From positions 1,984,001 to 2,048,000 of the forward strand of contig NZ_SMLM01000001.1 of NCBI RefSeq assembly GCF_004682015.1: DNA of 64,000 bases. Reading direction: 5' to 3'. A model generated the notes under the pieces. The model was not told where the DNA came from, ran no database searches, and saw nothing but the letters and a program-made list of their open reading frames with translations. The translations under genes were made by a program, and so were the position numbers. Shown here piece by piece: positions 49,724 to 58,086 of the stretch (the first letter of the stretch is position 1; each line of letters starts with the position of its first letter). The stretch comes from Ramlibacter henchirensis (lineage in GTDB: Bacteria; Pseudomonadota; Gammaproteobacteria; Burkholderiales; Burkholderiaceae_C).

Positions 49724-49824
49724 CCTTCGAAGATTTTTCGTTCCCTTGTTGCGGGGCACCGCAACCGGGGACTTCACCAGCCTTACCGGTGTAACGAGCC
49801 GGGGGTATTGAGAGGAAGTCCTGC

Positions 49825-50814
49825 ATGCAAACCAACCTGCTGAAACCCAAAGCCATCAACGTGGAACAGCTTGGCCCCAACCGGGCCAAGGTGACGCTGG
49901 AGCCGTTCGAGCGCGGTTACGGCCACACGCTGGGCAACGCCCTGCGCCGCGTGCTGCTCTCCTCGATGGTCGGGTATGCGGCAACCGAAGTCACCATCGC
50001 CGGTGTGCTTCACGAGTACTCGTCGATCGACGGCGTCCAGGAAGACGTGGTCAGCATCCTGCTGAACCTCAAGGGCGTGGTCTTCAAGCTGCACAACCGC
50101 GACGAGGTCACACTGTCGCTGCGCAAGGACGGCGAGGGCGTGGTCACCGCCGCCGACATCCAGACGCCGCACGACGTCGAGATCATCAATCCCGACCATG
50201 TCATCGCCCACCTCTCGCAGGGCGGCAAGATCGACATGCAGATCAAGGTCGAGAAGGGCCGCGGCTACGTGCCGGGCACGATGCGCCGCTACGCCGACGA
50301 GCCGACCAAGTCCATCGGCCGGATCGTGCTGGACGCCTCGTTCTCGCCGGTCAAGCGCGTGAGCTACACGGTTGAGAGCGCGCGCGTGGAGCAGCGCACC
50401 GACCTGGACAAGCTGGTCGTCGAGATCGAGACCAACGGCGCCATCACCGCCGAAGACGCGGTGCGCGCCTCGGCCAAGATCCTGGTCGAGCAGCTGGCCG
50501 TGTTCGCGCAGCTCGAGGGCAGCGAACTGGCCGCCTTCGACCAGCCGGTGCAGCGCAGCTCGCAGCAGTTCGACCCGATCCTGCTGCGCCCGGTGGACGA
50601 GCTGGAACTCACCGTCCGCTCGGCCAACTGCCTGAAAGCCGAGAACATCTACTACATCGGCGACCTGATCCAGCGCACCGAAAACGAGCTGCTCAAGACC
50701 CCGAACCTGGGCCGCAAGTCGCTCAACGAGATCAAGGAAGTGCTGGCTTCGCGCGGGCTCACGCTCGGCATGAAGCTCGAGAGCTGGCCCCCGGCCGGCC
50801 TCGACAAGCGTTAA
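49825..50814 (+). CDS. rpoA: DNA-directed RNA polymerase subunit alpha
   Basis: A 329-residue alpha subunit: N-terminal dimerisation domain ([24 protein letters not shown], about 30-53) and C-terminal domain with [40 protein letters not shown] (about 265-305), the UP-element contact surface. Complete and typical. The gap before it is 144 bases and hairpin-rich. Confidence 0.98.
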   Translation: MQTNLLKPKAINVEQLGPNRAKVTLEPFERGYGHTLGNALRRVLLSSMVGYAATEVTIAGVLHEYSSIDGVQEDVVSILLNLKGVVFKLHNRDEVTLSLRKDGEGVVTAADIQTPHDVEIINPDHVIAHLSQGGKIDMQIKVEKGRGYVPGTMRRYADEPTKSIGRIVLDASFSPVKRVSYTVESARVEQRTDLDKLVVEIETNGAITAEDAVRASAKILVEQLAVFAQLEGSELAAFDQPVQRSSQQFDPILLRPVDELELTVRSANCLKAENIYYIGDLIQRTENELLKTPNLGRKSLNEIKEVLASRGLTLGMKLESWPPAGLDKR

Positions 50815-50825
50815 GCAGAGGAAAA

Positions 50826-50886
50826 CGAGGCTGCTTCGCAGCTTCGCCCTTGGTGAAACTGGCGGTACCTGATCCGGCCGCCTTTT
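50826..50886 (+). promoter_or_regulatory. Hairpins between rpoA and rplQ
   Basis: CGAGGCTGC-TTC-GCAGCTTCG (50826-50834, 50838-50846, one G-U pair) repeats the hairpin found before rpoA, including the preceding GAGGAAAA. It is followed by GGCGG (50861-50865) and CCGCC (50878-50882) with TTTT, a weak terminator shape. Both lie upstream of the rplQ ribosome-binding site (GAAAGGAAA). Confidence 0.5.
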
Positions 50887-50907
50887 AGATAACGAAAGGA
50901 AATCACC

Positions 50908-51309
50908 ATGCGTCACGGCCACGGCCTTCGCAAACTCAATCGCACCAGCGAGCACCGCCTCGCCATGCTGCGCAACATGATGAATTCGCTGATCGAGCAC
51001 GAGGTGATCAAGACCACCGTGCCCAAGGCGAAGGAACTGCGCCGCGTGGTCGAGCCCATGATCACGCTTGGCAAGGAGCCGACGCTGGCCAACAAGCGGC
51101 TGGCGTTCGACCGCCTGCGCGATCGCGACATCGTCGCCAAGCTGTTCACCGAACTGGGCCCGCGCTACAAGGCCCGTCCGGGCGGCTACACGCGCATCTT
51201 GAAGATGGGCTTTCGCGTCGGCGACAACGCGCCGATGGCGCTCGTCGAACTGGTCGACCGTCCCGAGCCCACCGAGGCTCCCGCCGGCGAGCAGAACAAC
51301 GCGCAATAG
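50908..51309 (+). CDS. rplQ: 50S ribosomal protein L17
   Basis: A 133-residue L17 ([23 protein letters not shown]) with a short Pro/Glu/Ala-rich tail ([14 protein letters not shown]). Last protein gene of the ribosomal block; an initiator tRNA gene follows 21 bases later. Confidence 0.97.
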   Translation: MRHGHGLRKLNRTSEHRLAMLRNMMNSLIEHEVIKTTVPKAKELRRVVEPMITLGKEPTLANKRLAFDRLRDRDIVAKLFTELGPRYKARPGGYTRILKMGFRVGDNAPMALVELVDRPEPTEAPAGEQNNAQ

Positions 51310-51330
51310 CCTATAATCTTCCCTCTCTGA

Positions 51331-51407
<77 letters not shown>

Positions 51408-51414
51408 AATCCGA

Positions 51415-51437
51415 ACGCCCACCTTGGTGGGCGTTTT
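51415..51437 (+). terminator. Rho-independent terminator after tRNA-fMet
   Basis: ACGCCCACC and GGTGGGCGT form a perfect 9-bp stem with a TT loop, followed by TTTT (51434-51437). It ends the tRNA transcript and probably the ribosomal transcript as well. Confidence 0.88.
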
Positions 51438-51464
51438 CATTGGTGGCTCGACGCGGAGGTGCAA

Positions 51465-52322
51465 ATGGCGGCAGACGAGCAGGTCTGGCGTGAGTGGGTC
51501 GGCAGGACAGAGACGGTCCGCGACGCGATCCATCCCACGCCGGTGATGCAGCTGAACGCGACGCTCGATCGCGAGCCGGCCGCAGAACCCGGCGCACCCT
51601 TGCCGCCGCTGTGGCACTGGCTCTACTTCCTGCCGCGCCACAGGCAATCCGAGATCGGCGAAGACGGGCACGCGAAGCGCGGCGGATTCCTGCCGCCCGT
51701 TCCGCTGCCCAGGCGCATGTGGGCCGCGGGCCGATTCCAGTTTCACTCACCCATCCGCATCGGCGATGCGGTCGAGCGCCGGTCCACCATCGAAGACGTA
51801 ACGCAGAAGGCCGGCCGCACCGGGCCGCTGGTGTTCGTGACGGTGCGGCACGAGGTGTTCTGCAATGGCTCGGCCGCCCCCGCGCTGACCGAGCACCACG
51901 ACATCGTCTACCGCGAGGCGCGCAAGCCGGGCGACGTCGAGCCGCCGCCGCAGAAGCCGCAGGACTCGCCCGCGTGGCGGCGCGAGATCGTGCCCGACGA
52001 CGTGCTGCTGTTCCGCTATTCGGCGCTGACGTTCAACGGGCATCGCATCCACTACGACCGCCGCTACGTCACCGAGGTGGAGGGCTACCCCGGGCTCATC
52101 GTGCACGGTCCGCTGATCGCCACGCTGCTGATGGACCTGCTGCGGCGCGAGCAGCCCGATGCCGACGTGGCGTCGTTCCGGTTCCGCGCCACCCGGCCCA
52201 CCTTCGACCTGCATCCCTTCCACGTCAACGCACGGCCTTCTGAGGATGGACGTTCGGTGCGCCTCTGGGCGCAGGACCACGAAGGCTGGCTCACCATGGC
52301 CGCGACGGCCACGCTGCGCTGA
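51465..52322 (+). CDS. MaoC/FAS1-like hotdog dehydratase (acyl-CoA hydratase)
   Basis: A 285-residue protein of two hotdog folds. The N-terminal FAS1-like domain includes PVMQLNATLD and PRRMWAAGRFQFHSPIRIGDAV; the C-terminal MaoC-like half has LLFRYSALTFNGHRIHYDRRYVTEVEGYPGLIVHGPLIATLL, where the N-x-H-x-I-H-x-D pattern holds the catalytic His and Asp. It resembles mesaconyl-C4-CoA or itaconyl-CoA hydratases. GGAGGT lies directly upstream of ATG 51465. No CoA transferase or lyase partner is adjacent. Confidence 0.82.
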   Translation: MAADEQVWREWVGRTETVRDAIHPTPVMQLNATLDREPAAEPGAPLPPLWHWLYFLPRHRQSEIGEDGHAKRGGFLPPVPLPRRMWAAGRFQFHSPIRIGDAVERRSTIEDVTQKAGRTGPLVFVTVRHEVFCNGSAAPALTEHHDIVYREARKPGDVEPPPQKPQDSPAWRREIVPDDVLLFRYSALTFNGHRIHYDRRYVTEVEGYPGLIVHGPLIATLLMDLLRREQPDADVASFRFRATRPTFDLHPFHVNARPSEDGRSVRLWAQDHEGWLTMAATATLR

Positions 52323-52398
52323 CGACGCAGTCTTCCTCGAATGCACCGCTCAAGGGCGTCACGGCCGCCGCGGGCGCGATCTAGGCGAAGGCGGGGGG

Positions 52399-53613
52399 TC
52401 AGTCCTCGAGGAAGTTGCCGGCAGTGAACACCACCGGCGGCGCATCCGGATCGAAGAACACGCCGGCAGGGTCGCCGCCCGCTGCCACGACCTCCAGCTG
52501 CTGCTGCAGCAGCCGGCGCAGCATCACGATGCCGCGGTCGCTCGTGGCCAGGTGCTCTTCGGAGTGCCTGGCGATCGCGCCCTGGCTCACCATCGCCTCG
52601 TAGTCGCCGGGGAACTGCTGGTGCTCCTCTGCGGAGAGCTCCTCCCACAGCTTGCCGTTCAGCCGCGAACGCATGCGCGTGAGTTCGCCCTGCTCGCGAA
52701 CGCGGCCGACCACGTAGATGCGGAAGTGGTGGTCGTCGATGGGCAGCACCCAGCCGAGCGATTCGACCGGGCCGTAGCGCCCCACGCGCGGACTGGGGAT
52801 CACGCGCAACGTCGGCAGGCCTGCTTCGCTGATGCGGCGGAAGGTCTTGCCGTCGGGCATCTTGCGTACCGAGATCGTCCGCACGCTGTGCGGCTGCACT
52901 TCCCATTGGACCTGCGGCATCAGCGTCATCTGCTCCACGAACTGCGTGCCGCTGAAAGACGAATGCAGGATGACCACGTGGAAGGGATCCACCAGGTTCT
53001 CGTAGTGCTGCAGCCAGTTGCAGGGAATGATCTGCGGCCCCCCGCCGCCGATGCTGTTGGCGTTGGCTTCGAGGAATTCGCCGTCCTCGAGCTTCTCCAG
53101 GCATTCGTAGCGCGGCAGCACCGGCTTGCGATCCGGCGGGCCCATGTAGGCCCACACCAGTCCGTACAGCTCCTGCACGGGGTACCAGGGCTGGCGCACC
53201 TTGTCGCGCGCGCGGCCGCCTTGCGGCTCGCACGGCTGCTCCACGCAGCGGCCCTGCACGTCGAACAGCCAGCCGTGGTAGCAGCAGCGGATCCCGCGCT
53301 CTTCCACCTTGCCGTAGAACAGCGAAGAGCCGCGATGAGCGCAGTGCGGATAGACGAGCCCGGGCCGTCCGGTCTTGTCGCGGAACAGGATCAGCTCCTC
53401 GCCCAGCACGCGGACCTGCCGCGGCGTGTCCGTCGCGTCGGATGAAAGGCCCACCGGGTGCCAGTAGCGCCGCAGCAGCTCGCCCATGGGCGTGCCCGGG
53501 CCAACCTCGGTGAGGTCCTTGCGATGCGCCGGGGCCGGTTTGCCGTAGGCCGTGCCGCTGTCGATCTCGATCGGGATGACGCGCCGCGGCGCGCCGGAAG
53601 CGATGTCGTTCAT
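52399..53613 (-). CDS. Rieske non-haem iron ring-hydroxylating oxygenase, large subunit
   Basis: A 404-residue oxygenase component of the phthalate 4,5-dioxygenase-like group. The Rieske cluster ligands are C91-x-H93 and C110-x2-H113; the mononuclear iron site is ENLVDPFHVVILH with His212 and His217 and bridging Asp209. It needs a separate reductase, none of which is nearby. ATG 53613 is preferred, but a TTG at 53625 that overlaps the stop of the preceding gene (TTGA) is possible. It follows the Bug binding-protein gene, so the imported acid may be its substrate. Confidence 0.88.
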   Translation of the reverse strand: MNDIASGAPRRVIPIEIDSGTAYGKPAPAHRKDLTEVGPGTPMGELLRRYWHPVGLSSDATDTPRQVRVLGEELILFRDKTGRPGLVYPHCAHRGSSLFYGKVEERGIRCCYHGWLFDVQGRCVEQPCEPQGGRARDKVRQPWYPVQELYGLVWAYMGPPDRKPVLPRYECLEKLEDGEFLEANANSIGGGGPQIIPCNWLQHYENLVDPFHVVILHSSFSGTQFVEQMTLMPQVQWEVQPHSVRTISVRKMPDGKTFRRISEAGLPTLRVIPSPRVGRYGPVESLGWVLPIDDHHFRIYVVGRVREQGELTRMRSRLNGKLWEELSAEEHQQFPGDYEAMVSQGAIARHSEEHLATSDRGIVMLRRLLQQQLEVVAAGGDPAGVFFDPDAPPVVFTAGNFLED

Positions 53614-53621
53614 GCGATCAC

Positions 53622-54605
53622 TCAATCGGCCGTCACGCCGGCGGCCTTGATCAACTCCACCATGCGCGGGTAGTCCGCGCGGTAGCGCTCGACGAACTGG
53701 GCGGGCGTGTTGCCCAGCGGCTCAAAGCCGTAGCCGGTCAGGCGCGCCTGGATGTCCGGCATCTGCGTGATCTCCCGAAGAGCGGTCACCCAGGCCTGCA
53801 CCACGGGATCGGGCAGCCGCGCCGGGCCGTACACGCCGATCCAGCTGTCGATGTCGAAGCCCTGGAAGCCCTGTTCCTTGAAGGTGGGCACCTGCGGCAT
53901 GGTGGACACGCGGCTGGTGCCGGTGATGCCCAGCACCTTCATCTTGCCGCCCTGTGTGTGGTTGCGCGCGCTCGAAGGGTTGGCCCACGCGAAGTCCAGC
54001 ACGCCGCCGAACAGGTCGTTGTGAGCCGACGATTCGGACTTGTAGGCGGCGTGGATCAGGTTGGTGCCCGTCTGCCGCCGCAGCAGTTCGCAGAACAGGT
54101 GTGCAGTGGAGCCCGTGCCCCAGGTTCCGTATGTCATGCCGCGCGGCTGCTTCTTCGCATGCTCGACGAACTCGCGAACGTTGCTGTACGGCGCGTCGGC
54201 ACGCGCCACGAGCATCGGGCCGCCGGTCGCCAGCATCGAGAGCGGCGTGAAGTCCTTGACCGGGTCGTACGGCAGCTTGGGCTGCAGGATGGCGGCGTTC
54301 ACGTGCGTGAGCGGCAAGGTCATCAGCACCGTGTGTCCATCGGGCGTCGCCTTCGCCACCAGGTCGGCGGCGAGGATGCCGCTGGCGCCCGGGCGCGGTT
54401 CGACGACGGCGGGCTGCCCCCAGCGCGAAGCGAGCTTGTCGCCGTAGACGCGCGCCAGCGTGTCGATTGGTCCGCCGGCCGTGCCGAACGGCACGATGCG
54501 AACGGGGCGGCTGGGGAACGGGGGGCTTTGTGCCAGGCCCGGGAGCGACCACGCCGCGAGGCCTGCGCCGGCGGCGGCCATCCACTGCCTCCTGCTGAGC
54601 TGCAT
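53622..54605 (-). CDS. Bug/TctC-family tripartite tricarboxylate transporter substrate-binding protein
   Basis: A 327-residue periplasmic receptor. A Tat-like signal (SRRQWMAAAGAGLAAWSLPGLAQ, about 4-26) is followed by the Bug fold: FPSRPVRIVPFGTAGGPIDTLAR, VVEPRPGASGILAADLVAK, GDTV-type DGHTVLM. Bug proteins bind carboxylated organic acids; no TctA/TctB genes are here, as usual for the large orphan Bug set in Burkholderiales. AGGAGA precedes the ATG. It is co-directional with the Rieske gene and divergent from the LysR gene. Confidence 0.92.
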   Translation of the reverse strand: MQLSRRQWMAAAGAGLAAWSLPGLAQSPPFPSRPVRIVPFGTAGGPIDTLARVYGDKLASRWGQPAVVEPRPGASGILAADLVAKATPDGHTVLMTLPLTHVNAAILQPKLPYDPVKDFTPLSMLATGGPMLVARADAPYSNVREFVEHAKKQPRGMTYGTWGTGSTAHLFCELLRRQTGTNLIHAAYKSESSAHNDLFGGVLDFAWANPSSARNHTQGGKMKVLGITGTSRVSTMPQVPTFKEQGFQGFDIDSWIGVYGPARLPDPVVQAWVTALREITQMPDIQARLTGYGFEPLGNTPAQFVERYRADYPRMVELIKAAGVTAD

Positions 54606-54635
54606 ACTTGTCTCCTGTCGTTGGTACCGCCCATG

Positions 54636-54661
54636 TTGCAACGGCGGCGCGCCGCATGCAA
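54636..54661. promoter_or_regulatory. Dyad in the LysR/Bug divergent promoter
   Basis: TTGCA (54636-54640) and TGCAA (54657-54661) flank a GC palindrome in the 78-base divergent gap, with an AT-rich stretch just beyond. LysR regulators usually bind such imperfect dyads between divergent genes. Assignment is by position only. Confidence 0.4.
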
Positions 54662-54683
54662 TTTGAACGTTTGGATATGAGCC

Positions 54684-55619
54684 ATGCCCCAGCGTGATAT
54701 CCGCAGCCTCGACGTCGCCATGCTGCGCACCTTCGACGCGCTGATGCGCGAGCGCAGCGTCTCGCGCGCGGCGGGGCGTTTGTTCCTCAGCCAGCCGGCG
54801 GTCAGCGCATCCCTCAACCGCCTGCGCGAGGTGTTCGGCGATCCGCTTTTCACGCGCACGTCGCACGGTATCGTGCCCACGGCGCGCGCGCATGCGCTCG
54901 GTCCTCAGGTCGCGAAGGTGCTGGCCGACATCGCCGGCCTGCTGGAAGGCGACCGGTTCGATCCGGCGCGCAGCCAGCGCGTGTTCCGCGTCGCTGGATC
55001 GGACCACGCGAGCCGGCTCGTGTTGCCGGAGCTTTCACGAAGGTTGGTCGACGCGGGGTCGCAGGCCCGCATTCACTGGGTGCCGCCGGGCCTATGGTCG
55101 CTCGCGGAGCATCTCCACCGACGTGAACTGGATCTGGCCGTGGTCGCTCGCATCCACCGGCCTCGCGACATCGAGACGCAAGTGCTCTATGAGGACCACT
55201 ACGTCCACGTCGTGCGCCGCGCCCATCCGCAAGCAAGCGAGCCGCTCACGCTGGATACCTTCTGCTCGACGCCCCAGGTCTTCCTGGGCTACGGCACGTC
55301 GACGCTGGACGACACGATCGACGAGACGCTGCGCCGGTCAGGCCATGCGCGCCTCGCGCAGGTCGCGGTCAGCAGCTTCGGGCAGATCGTCCACCAGCTG
55401 CTGCACAGCGACCATGCCGCGGTGCTGGGCCGCCGCGTCGCATTGCACTACGCCGAGCAGCTGTGCATCCGCGAAGTGCCGTTCGAGCTGCCGCGCTACC
55501 AGTCTCTGCTGTGCTGGTCGCCCGGCGCCGCGAGTGACACCGGCGTGACCTGGTTGCGCGAGCAGGTCGCGGACATCGTGGGCATCGAACCCGAGTCCGG
55601 CGCAGCCGTCGCTCAATAA
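54684..55619 (+). CDS. LysR-family transcriptional regulator (PcpR/NodD-like)
   Basis: A 311-residue LysR protein with an N-terminal helix-turn-helix (VAMLRTFDALMRERSVSRAAGRLFLSQPAVSASLNRLREVFGDPLF, about 11-57) of the subgroup near NodD, NahR and PcpR, which respond to aromatic compounds. It is divergent from the Bug-Rieske pair and is the obvious candidate regulator. Its 3' end overlaps the convergent lipoprotein gene by seven bases. Confidence 0.9.
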   Translation: MPQRDIRSLDVAMLRTFDALMRERSVSRAAGRLFLSQPAVSASLNRLREVFGDPLFTRTSHGIVPTARAHALGPQVAKVLADIAGLLEGDRFDPARSQRVFRVAGSDHASRLVLPELSRRLVDAGSQARIHWVPPGLWSLAEHLHRRELDLAVVARIHRPRDIETQVLYEDHYVHVVRRAHPQASEPLTLDTFCSTPQVFLGYGTSTLDDTIDETLRRSGHARLAQVAVSSFGQIVHQLLHSDHAAVLGRRVALHYAEQLCIREVPFELPRYQSLLCWSPGAASDTGVTWLREQVADIVGIEPESGAAVAQ

Positions 55620-56131
55620 GCCCGGCTCAGCCGGATGCGGCAGGACGGCTGCGGCGAGCAGTCGAAGTTCCACACCAGCAGGTCGCCGTCGGGGACGCGG
55701 CAATCCGGCTGCGGTCCGCAGGTCTCGTTGGTCTGCTCGATCAGGCGCGGGTCCGTGCCCCACCAGTTCAGGCTGCGGCCGCTGCGCGCGGGCAGCGCGA
55801 TGCGGCAGGCGTCGGTCTCGCAGGCGGCGTTCCAGGCGGCGATGTCGTCCATCGACGCGGTTGCGACGTCGGGGCGGCGCGTCGGTTCGGCAGGCGCAGG
55901 CGGCGTCGCGTTTGTGTCGCCCTCAGCCGATTCGCCTTGCGTAGCCCCGCCGTTTGCTGTGCCGCTCATTGCGTCGCCGCGCGCCGGCGGGGGGCTGCCG
56001 CTGGTGATCGCCGCCGCCGCAACGTTCGCGCCCGCAGCGGCGTCGCTTGCGCCGCCACCTCCACAGCCCGCGAGAACCAGCGTGACACAAGCTGCGGCCA
56101 CGGCGCGCAGGCAGTACTTCCAGAGATGCAT
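55613..56131 (-). CDS. Hypothetical Cys-containing lipoprotein
   Basis: A 172-residue protein with lipobox LAGC (Cys23), a low-complexity Gly/Ala/Pro/Thr linker (about 24-85) and a compact C-terminal domain with regularly placed cysteines (ACETDACRIALP, ETCGPQPDCRVPDG, DCSPQPSCRI), six in all, suited to three disulfides. I do not recognise the family. The repeated C-x3-P-x-C pattern suggests a small secreted fold anchored to a membrane. Confidence 0.7.
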   Translation of the reverse strand: MHLWKYCLRAVAAACVTLVLAGCGGGGASDAAAGANVAAAAITSGSPPPARGDAMSGTANGGATQGESAEGDTNATPPAPAEPTRRPDVATASMDDIAAWNAACETDACRIALPARSGRSLNWWGTDPRLIEQTNETCGPQPDCRVPDGDLLVWNFDCSPQPSCRIRLSRAY

Positions 56132-56297
56132 TCGTCACTCCATGGCCGCAAGGTCGCAGCCGATGAAGTCATTCTTGAGGCTTCGGATGCCCGCGCAGCG
56201 GTCGCATGGCTCCAACGGGCTACGCCCGGCATGAGAAGGTGTGGCGAGAAGGGAACTGCGGAAAGAAGAACGCCACCCGCAGGTGGCGAACTGGATC

Positions 56298-56373
56298 TGG
56301 CGCGGCTGGCGGGGATCGAACCCACGACCCTTGGCTTCGGAGGCCAATACTCTATCCACTGAGCTACAGCCGC
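56298..56373 (-). tRNA. tRNA-Arg, anticodon CCG
   Basis: A 76-base cloverleaf on the minus strand with encoded CCA. Acceptor GCGGCTG/CAGCCGC, D arm GCTCAGTGGATAGAGT, anticodon arm TTGGC-CTCCGAA-GCCAA (anticodon CCG), T arm GTGGGTTCGATCCCCGC. A GATAAT (56390-56395) lies 17 bases upstream as a likely -10. It decodes CGG arginine codons. Confidence 0.96.
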
Positions 56374-56469
56374 TTCGAGGGAGGCGCGCATTATCGCCCA
56401 TCGCGGGCGCCGGCCCTTCCGGCACGGCCGCGCACCGGCTCGCGCAGAGGAGCGCCAGAGGCGACGGCC

Positions 56470-56475
56470 TATAAT
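56470..56475 (+). promoter_or_regulatory. -10 element of the cytochrome c gene
   Basis: A consensus TATAAT in the context GCCTATAATC lies about 50 bases before the ATG. The same context occurs before the tRNA-fMet gene (51310-51318). No good TTGACA is seen upstream in either case. Confidence 0.5.
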
Positions 56476-56523
56476 CAAAGGTTGTTTTGACCCGCCCCGC
56501 GCAGAATATTTCCTGAGGATGCC

Positions 56524-57459
56524 ATGAGCGAGAGCACGCACGAAGAAGCCCACACAGGCCCAATCAAGACCCCCAAGCAGTTGCTGCTGGCCGTGTTGCT
56601 GTCGTTCGTGGTCCCGGTGCTGATCATCATGGGCTTCGTGGCCTACGTGGTCGCGGAGAACAAGCCGGCCGGCACGACGCAGATCGAGACCTATGCGCTC
56701 GGCGGTGTCACGGCGCAAGACGTGGAGCGCGGCGTGACCGAGCGCATCCGCAAGGTCGGAACCGTCGAGATCCGCGACGCCAACCGTCCGCTCAAGCCCG
56801 GCACCGAGGTCTACAAGGCGCAGTGCGCGGCTTGCCACGACCAGGCCGTGGCCGGCGCGCCGAAGTTCGGGGACCAGGGCGCCTGGGGCGCTCGCATCCG
56901 CACCGGCTTCGAGGCACTGGTGACGTCGGCACTCAAGGGCAAGGGCGGCATGCCGCCGCAGGCCGGAGGCGAGCACGAGGACGTGGAGGTTGCCCGCGCC
57001 GTGGCCTTCATGGCGAATGCCGCCGGTGCCAACTTCGCCGAGCCGCAGCGTGCCCAGGTGCAGGCCGCGGCCGATGCAGCGCCGGCGCCCGCCACTGCAG
57101 CGGCGGGCGCTGCAGGAGCCCCCGGCTCTTCCGCCGCTCCGGCCGCGCCGCCTGCTGCCGCACCGCAGGTGGTCGCCGCGGCGCCCGGCGCTGCCGCGCC
57201 GCAAGCCGCCGCTGCGGGCGGTGGCGCCGGCGAGGCCATCTACAAGCAGGCCTGCTTCGCCTGCCATGCCGCGGGAGTGGCCAACGCGCCGAAGCTGGGC
57301 GACAAGGCCGCTTGGGCGCCGCGCCTGGCGCAAGGCGTCCCGACGCTGGTGCAGTCGGTGGTGAAGGGCAAGGGCGCGATGCCGCCGCGCGGCGGCAGCA
57401 CCGCTTCGGATGCGGACCTGAGCGCTGCGGTGGAGTACATGGTCGGCACGGTGAAGTGA
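56524..57459 (+). CDS. Membrane-anchored dihaem cytochrome c
   Basis: A 311-residue c-type cytochrome anchored by one N-terminal helix (about 20-44). Two cytochrome c5-like domains carry CAACH (101-105) and CFACH (244-248), with matching downstream methionines in KGKGGMPPQAGG and KGKGAMPPRGG. They are joined by a roughly 60-residue Ala/Pro linker (about 180-236). It probably shuttles electrons in the periplasm between a quinol oxidoreductase and a terminal oxidase. A strong terminator follows. Confidence 0.92.
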   Translation: MSESTHEEAHTGPIKTPKQLLLAVLLSFVVPVLIIMGFVAYVVAENKPAGTTQIETYALGGVTAQDVERGVTERIRKVGTVEIRDANRPLKPGTEVYKAQCAACHDQAVAGAPKFGDQGAWGARIRTGFEALVTSALKGKGGMPPQAGGEHEDVEVARAVAFMANAAGANFAEPQRAQVQAAADAAPAPATAAAGAAGAPGSSAAPAAPPAAAPQVVAAAPGAAAPQAAAAGGGAGEAIYKQACFACHAAGVANAPKLGDKAAWAPRLAQGVPTLVQSVVKGKGAMPPRGGSTASDADLSAAVEYMVGTVK

Positions 57460-57481
57460 CCTTCACGTGGCCCGACGAAGA

Positions 57482-57505
57482 AGCCGGTCGCTGACCGGCT
57501 TTTTT
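57482..57505 (+). terminator. Rho-independent terminator after the cytochrome gene
   Basis: AGCCGGTC (57482-57489) and GACCGGCT (57493-57500) form an 8-bp stem with a GCT loop followed by six T. It lies 22 bases after the cytochrome stop and also just past the stop of the convergent gene. Confidence 0.88.
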
Positions 57506-57509
57506 GTTG

Positions 57510-58058
57510 TCAGCGCGCGGCGGCCGCGTGGGTGCCTGGTTTCGCCGCCGCCGGGCTGGGCACGAAGCCGAATCGCTCGGGCAGTTCGCGCGCCGCAATG
57601 GTCTCTGGCTGCCACCGCCCCGAGTCGACCCATTCGGCCGCGACGTGCATGTCGAGCGTGTGCACGAGACCGAGACCGGCATCGGTTTCGGCGAAGAGGC
57701 GCCCCTGTTCGTCGACCAAGGTGCGCTCCACCTGCACGCGCCGCTGCGTGTGCGTCTCCACCTGCCCATCGCCCGCGAGCCGCAGGACCCACGGCGCGGC
57801 CTCGAGCTCCACGTACACGCGCTGTGGCCCGTTCTGGAAGAACCAGCAGCCTGCGTCATCGCGTTCGTAGTTGCGGTGGATGAAGTCGATCAGCTTGGCG
57901 TGACGCAGCACCGCGCCCTTGGCGTGCGGGAACGGGCCCGCGGCCTGCACGCGGTCGTCGCGCATGTACCAGCTGCCGCGCGCGTCCAGCCCCAGCCAGC
58001 CGTAGCAGTGCGGCACGTTGGGCCACTTGGCGATCGCTTGGCGGACGATGTCATCCAT
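57510..58058 (-). CDS. Conserved hypothetical protein of Burkholderiales
   Basis: A 182-residue soluble protein starting MDDIVRQAIAKWPNVPHCYGWLGLDARGSWYMRDDR, with FIHRNYERDDAGCWFFQNGPQRVYVELE and APWVLRL. I recognise the pattern as a conserved betaproteobacterial family of about this size with a DUF2946-type label in databases, but I am not sure of the number. There is no signal peptide or catalytic motif that I can name. The start ATG 58058 is followed 29 bases downstream of the TauE gene stop. Confidence 0.75.
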   Translation of the reverse strand: MDDIVRQAIAKWPNVPHCYGWLGLDARGSWYMRDDRVQAAGPFPHAKGAVLRHAKLIDFIHRNYERDDAGCWFFQNGPQRVYVELEAAPWVLRLAGDGQVETHTQRRVQVERTLVDEQGRLFAETDAGLGLVHTLDMHVAAEWVDSGRWQPETIAARELPERFGFVPSPAAAKPGTHAAAAR

Positions 58059-58086
58059 CGCGCCATTATGGGAGCCGCGTCACGGC

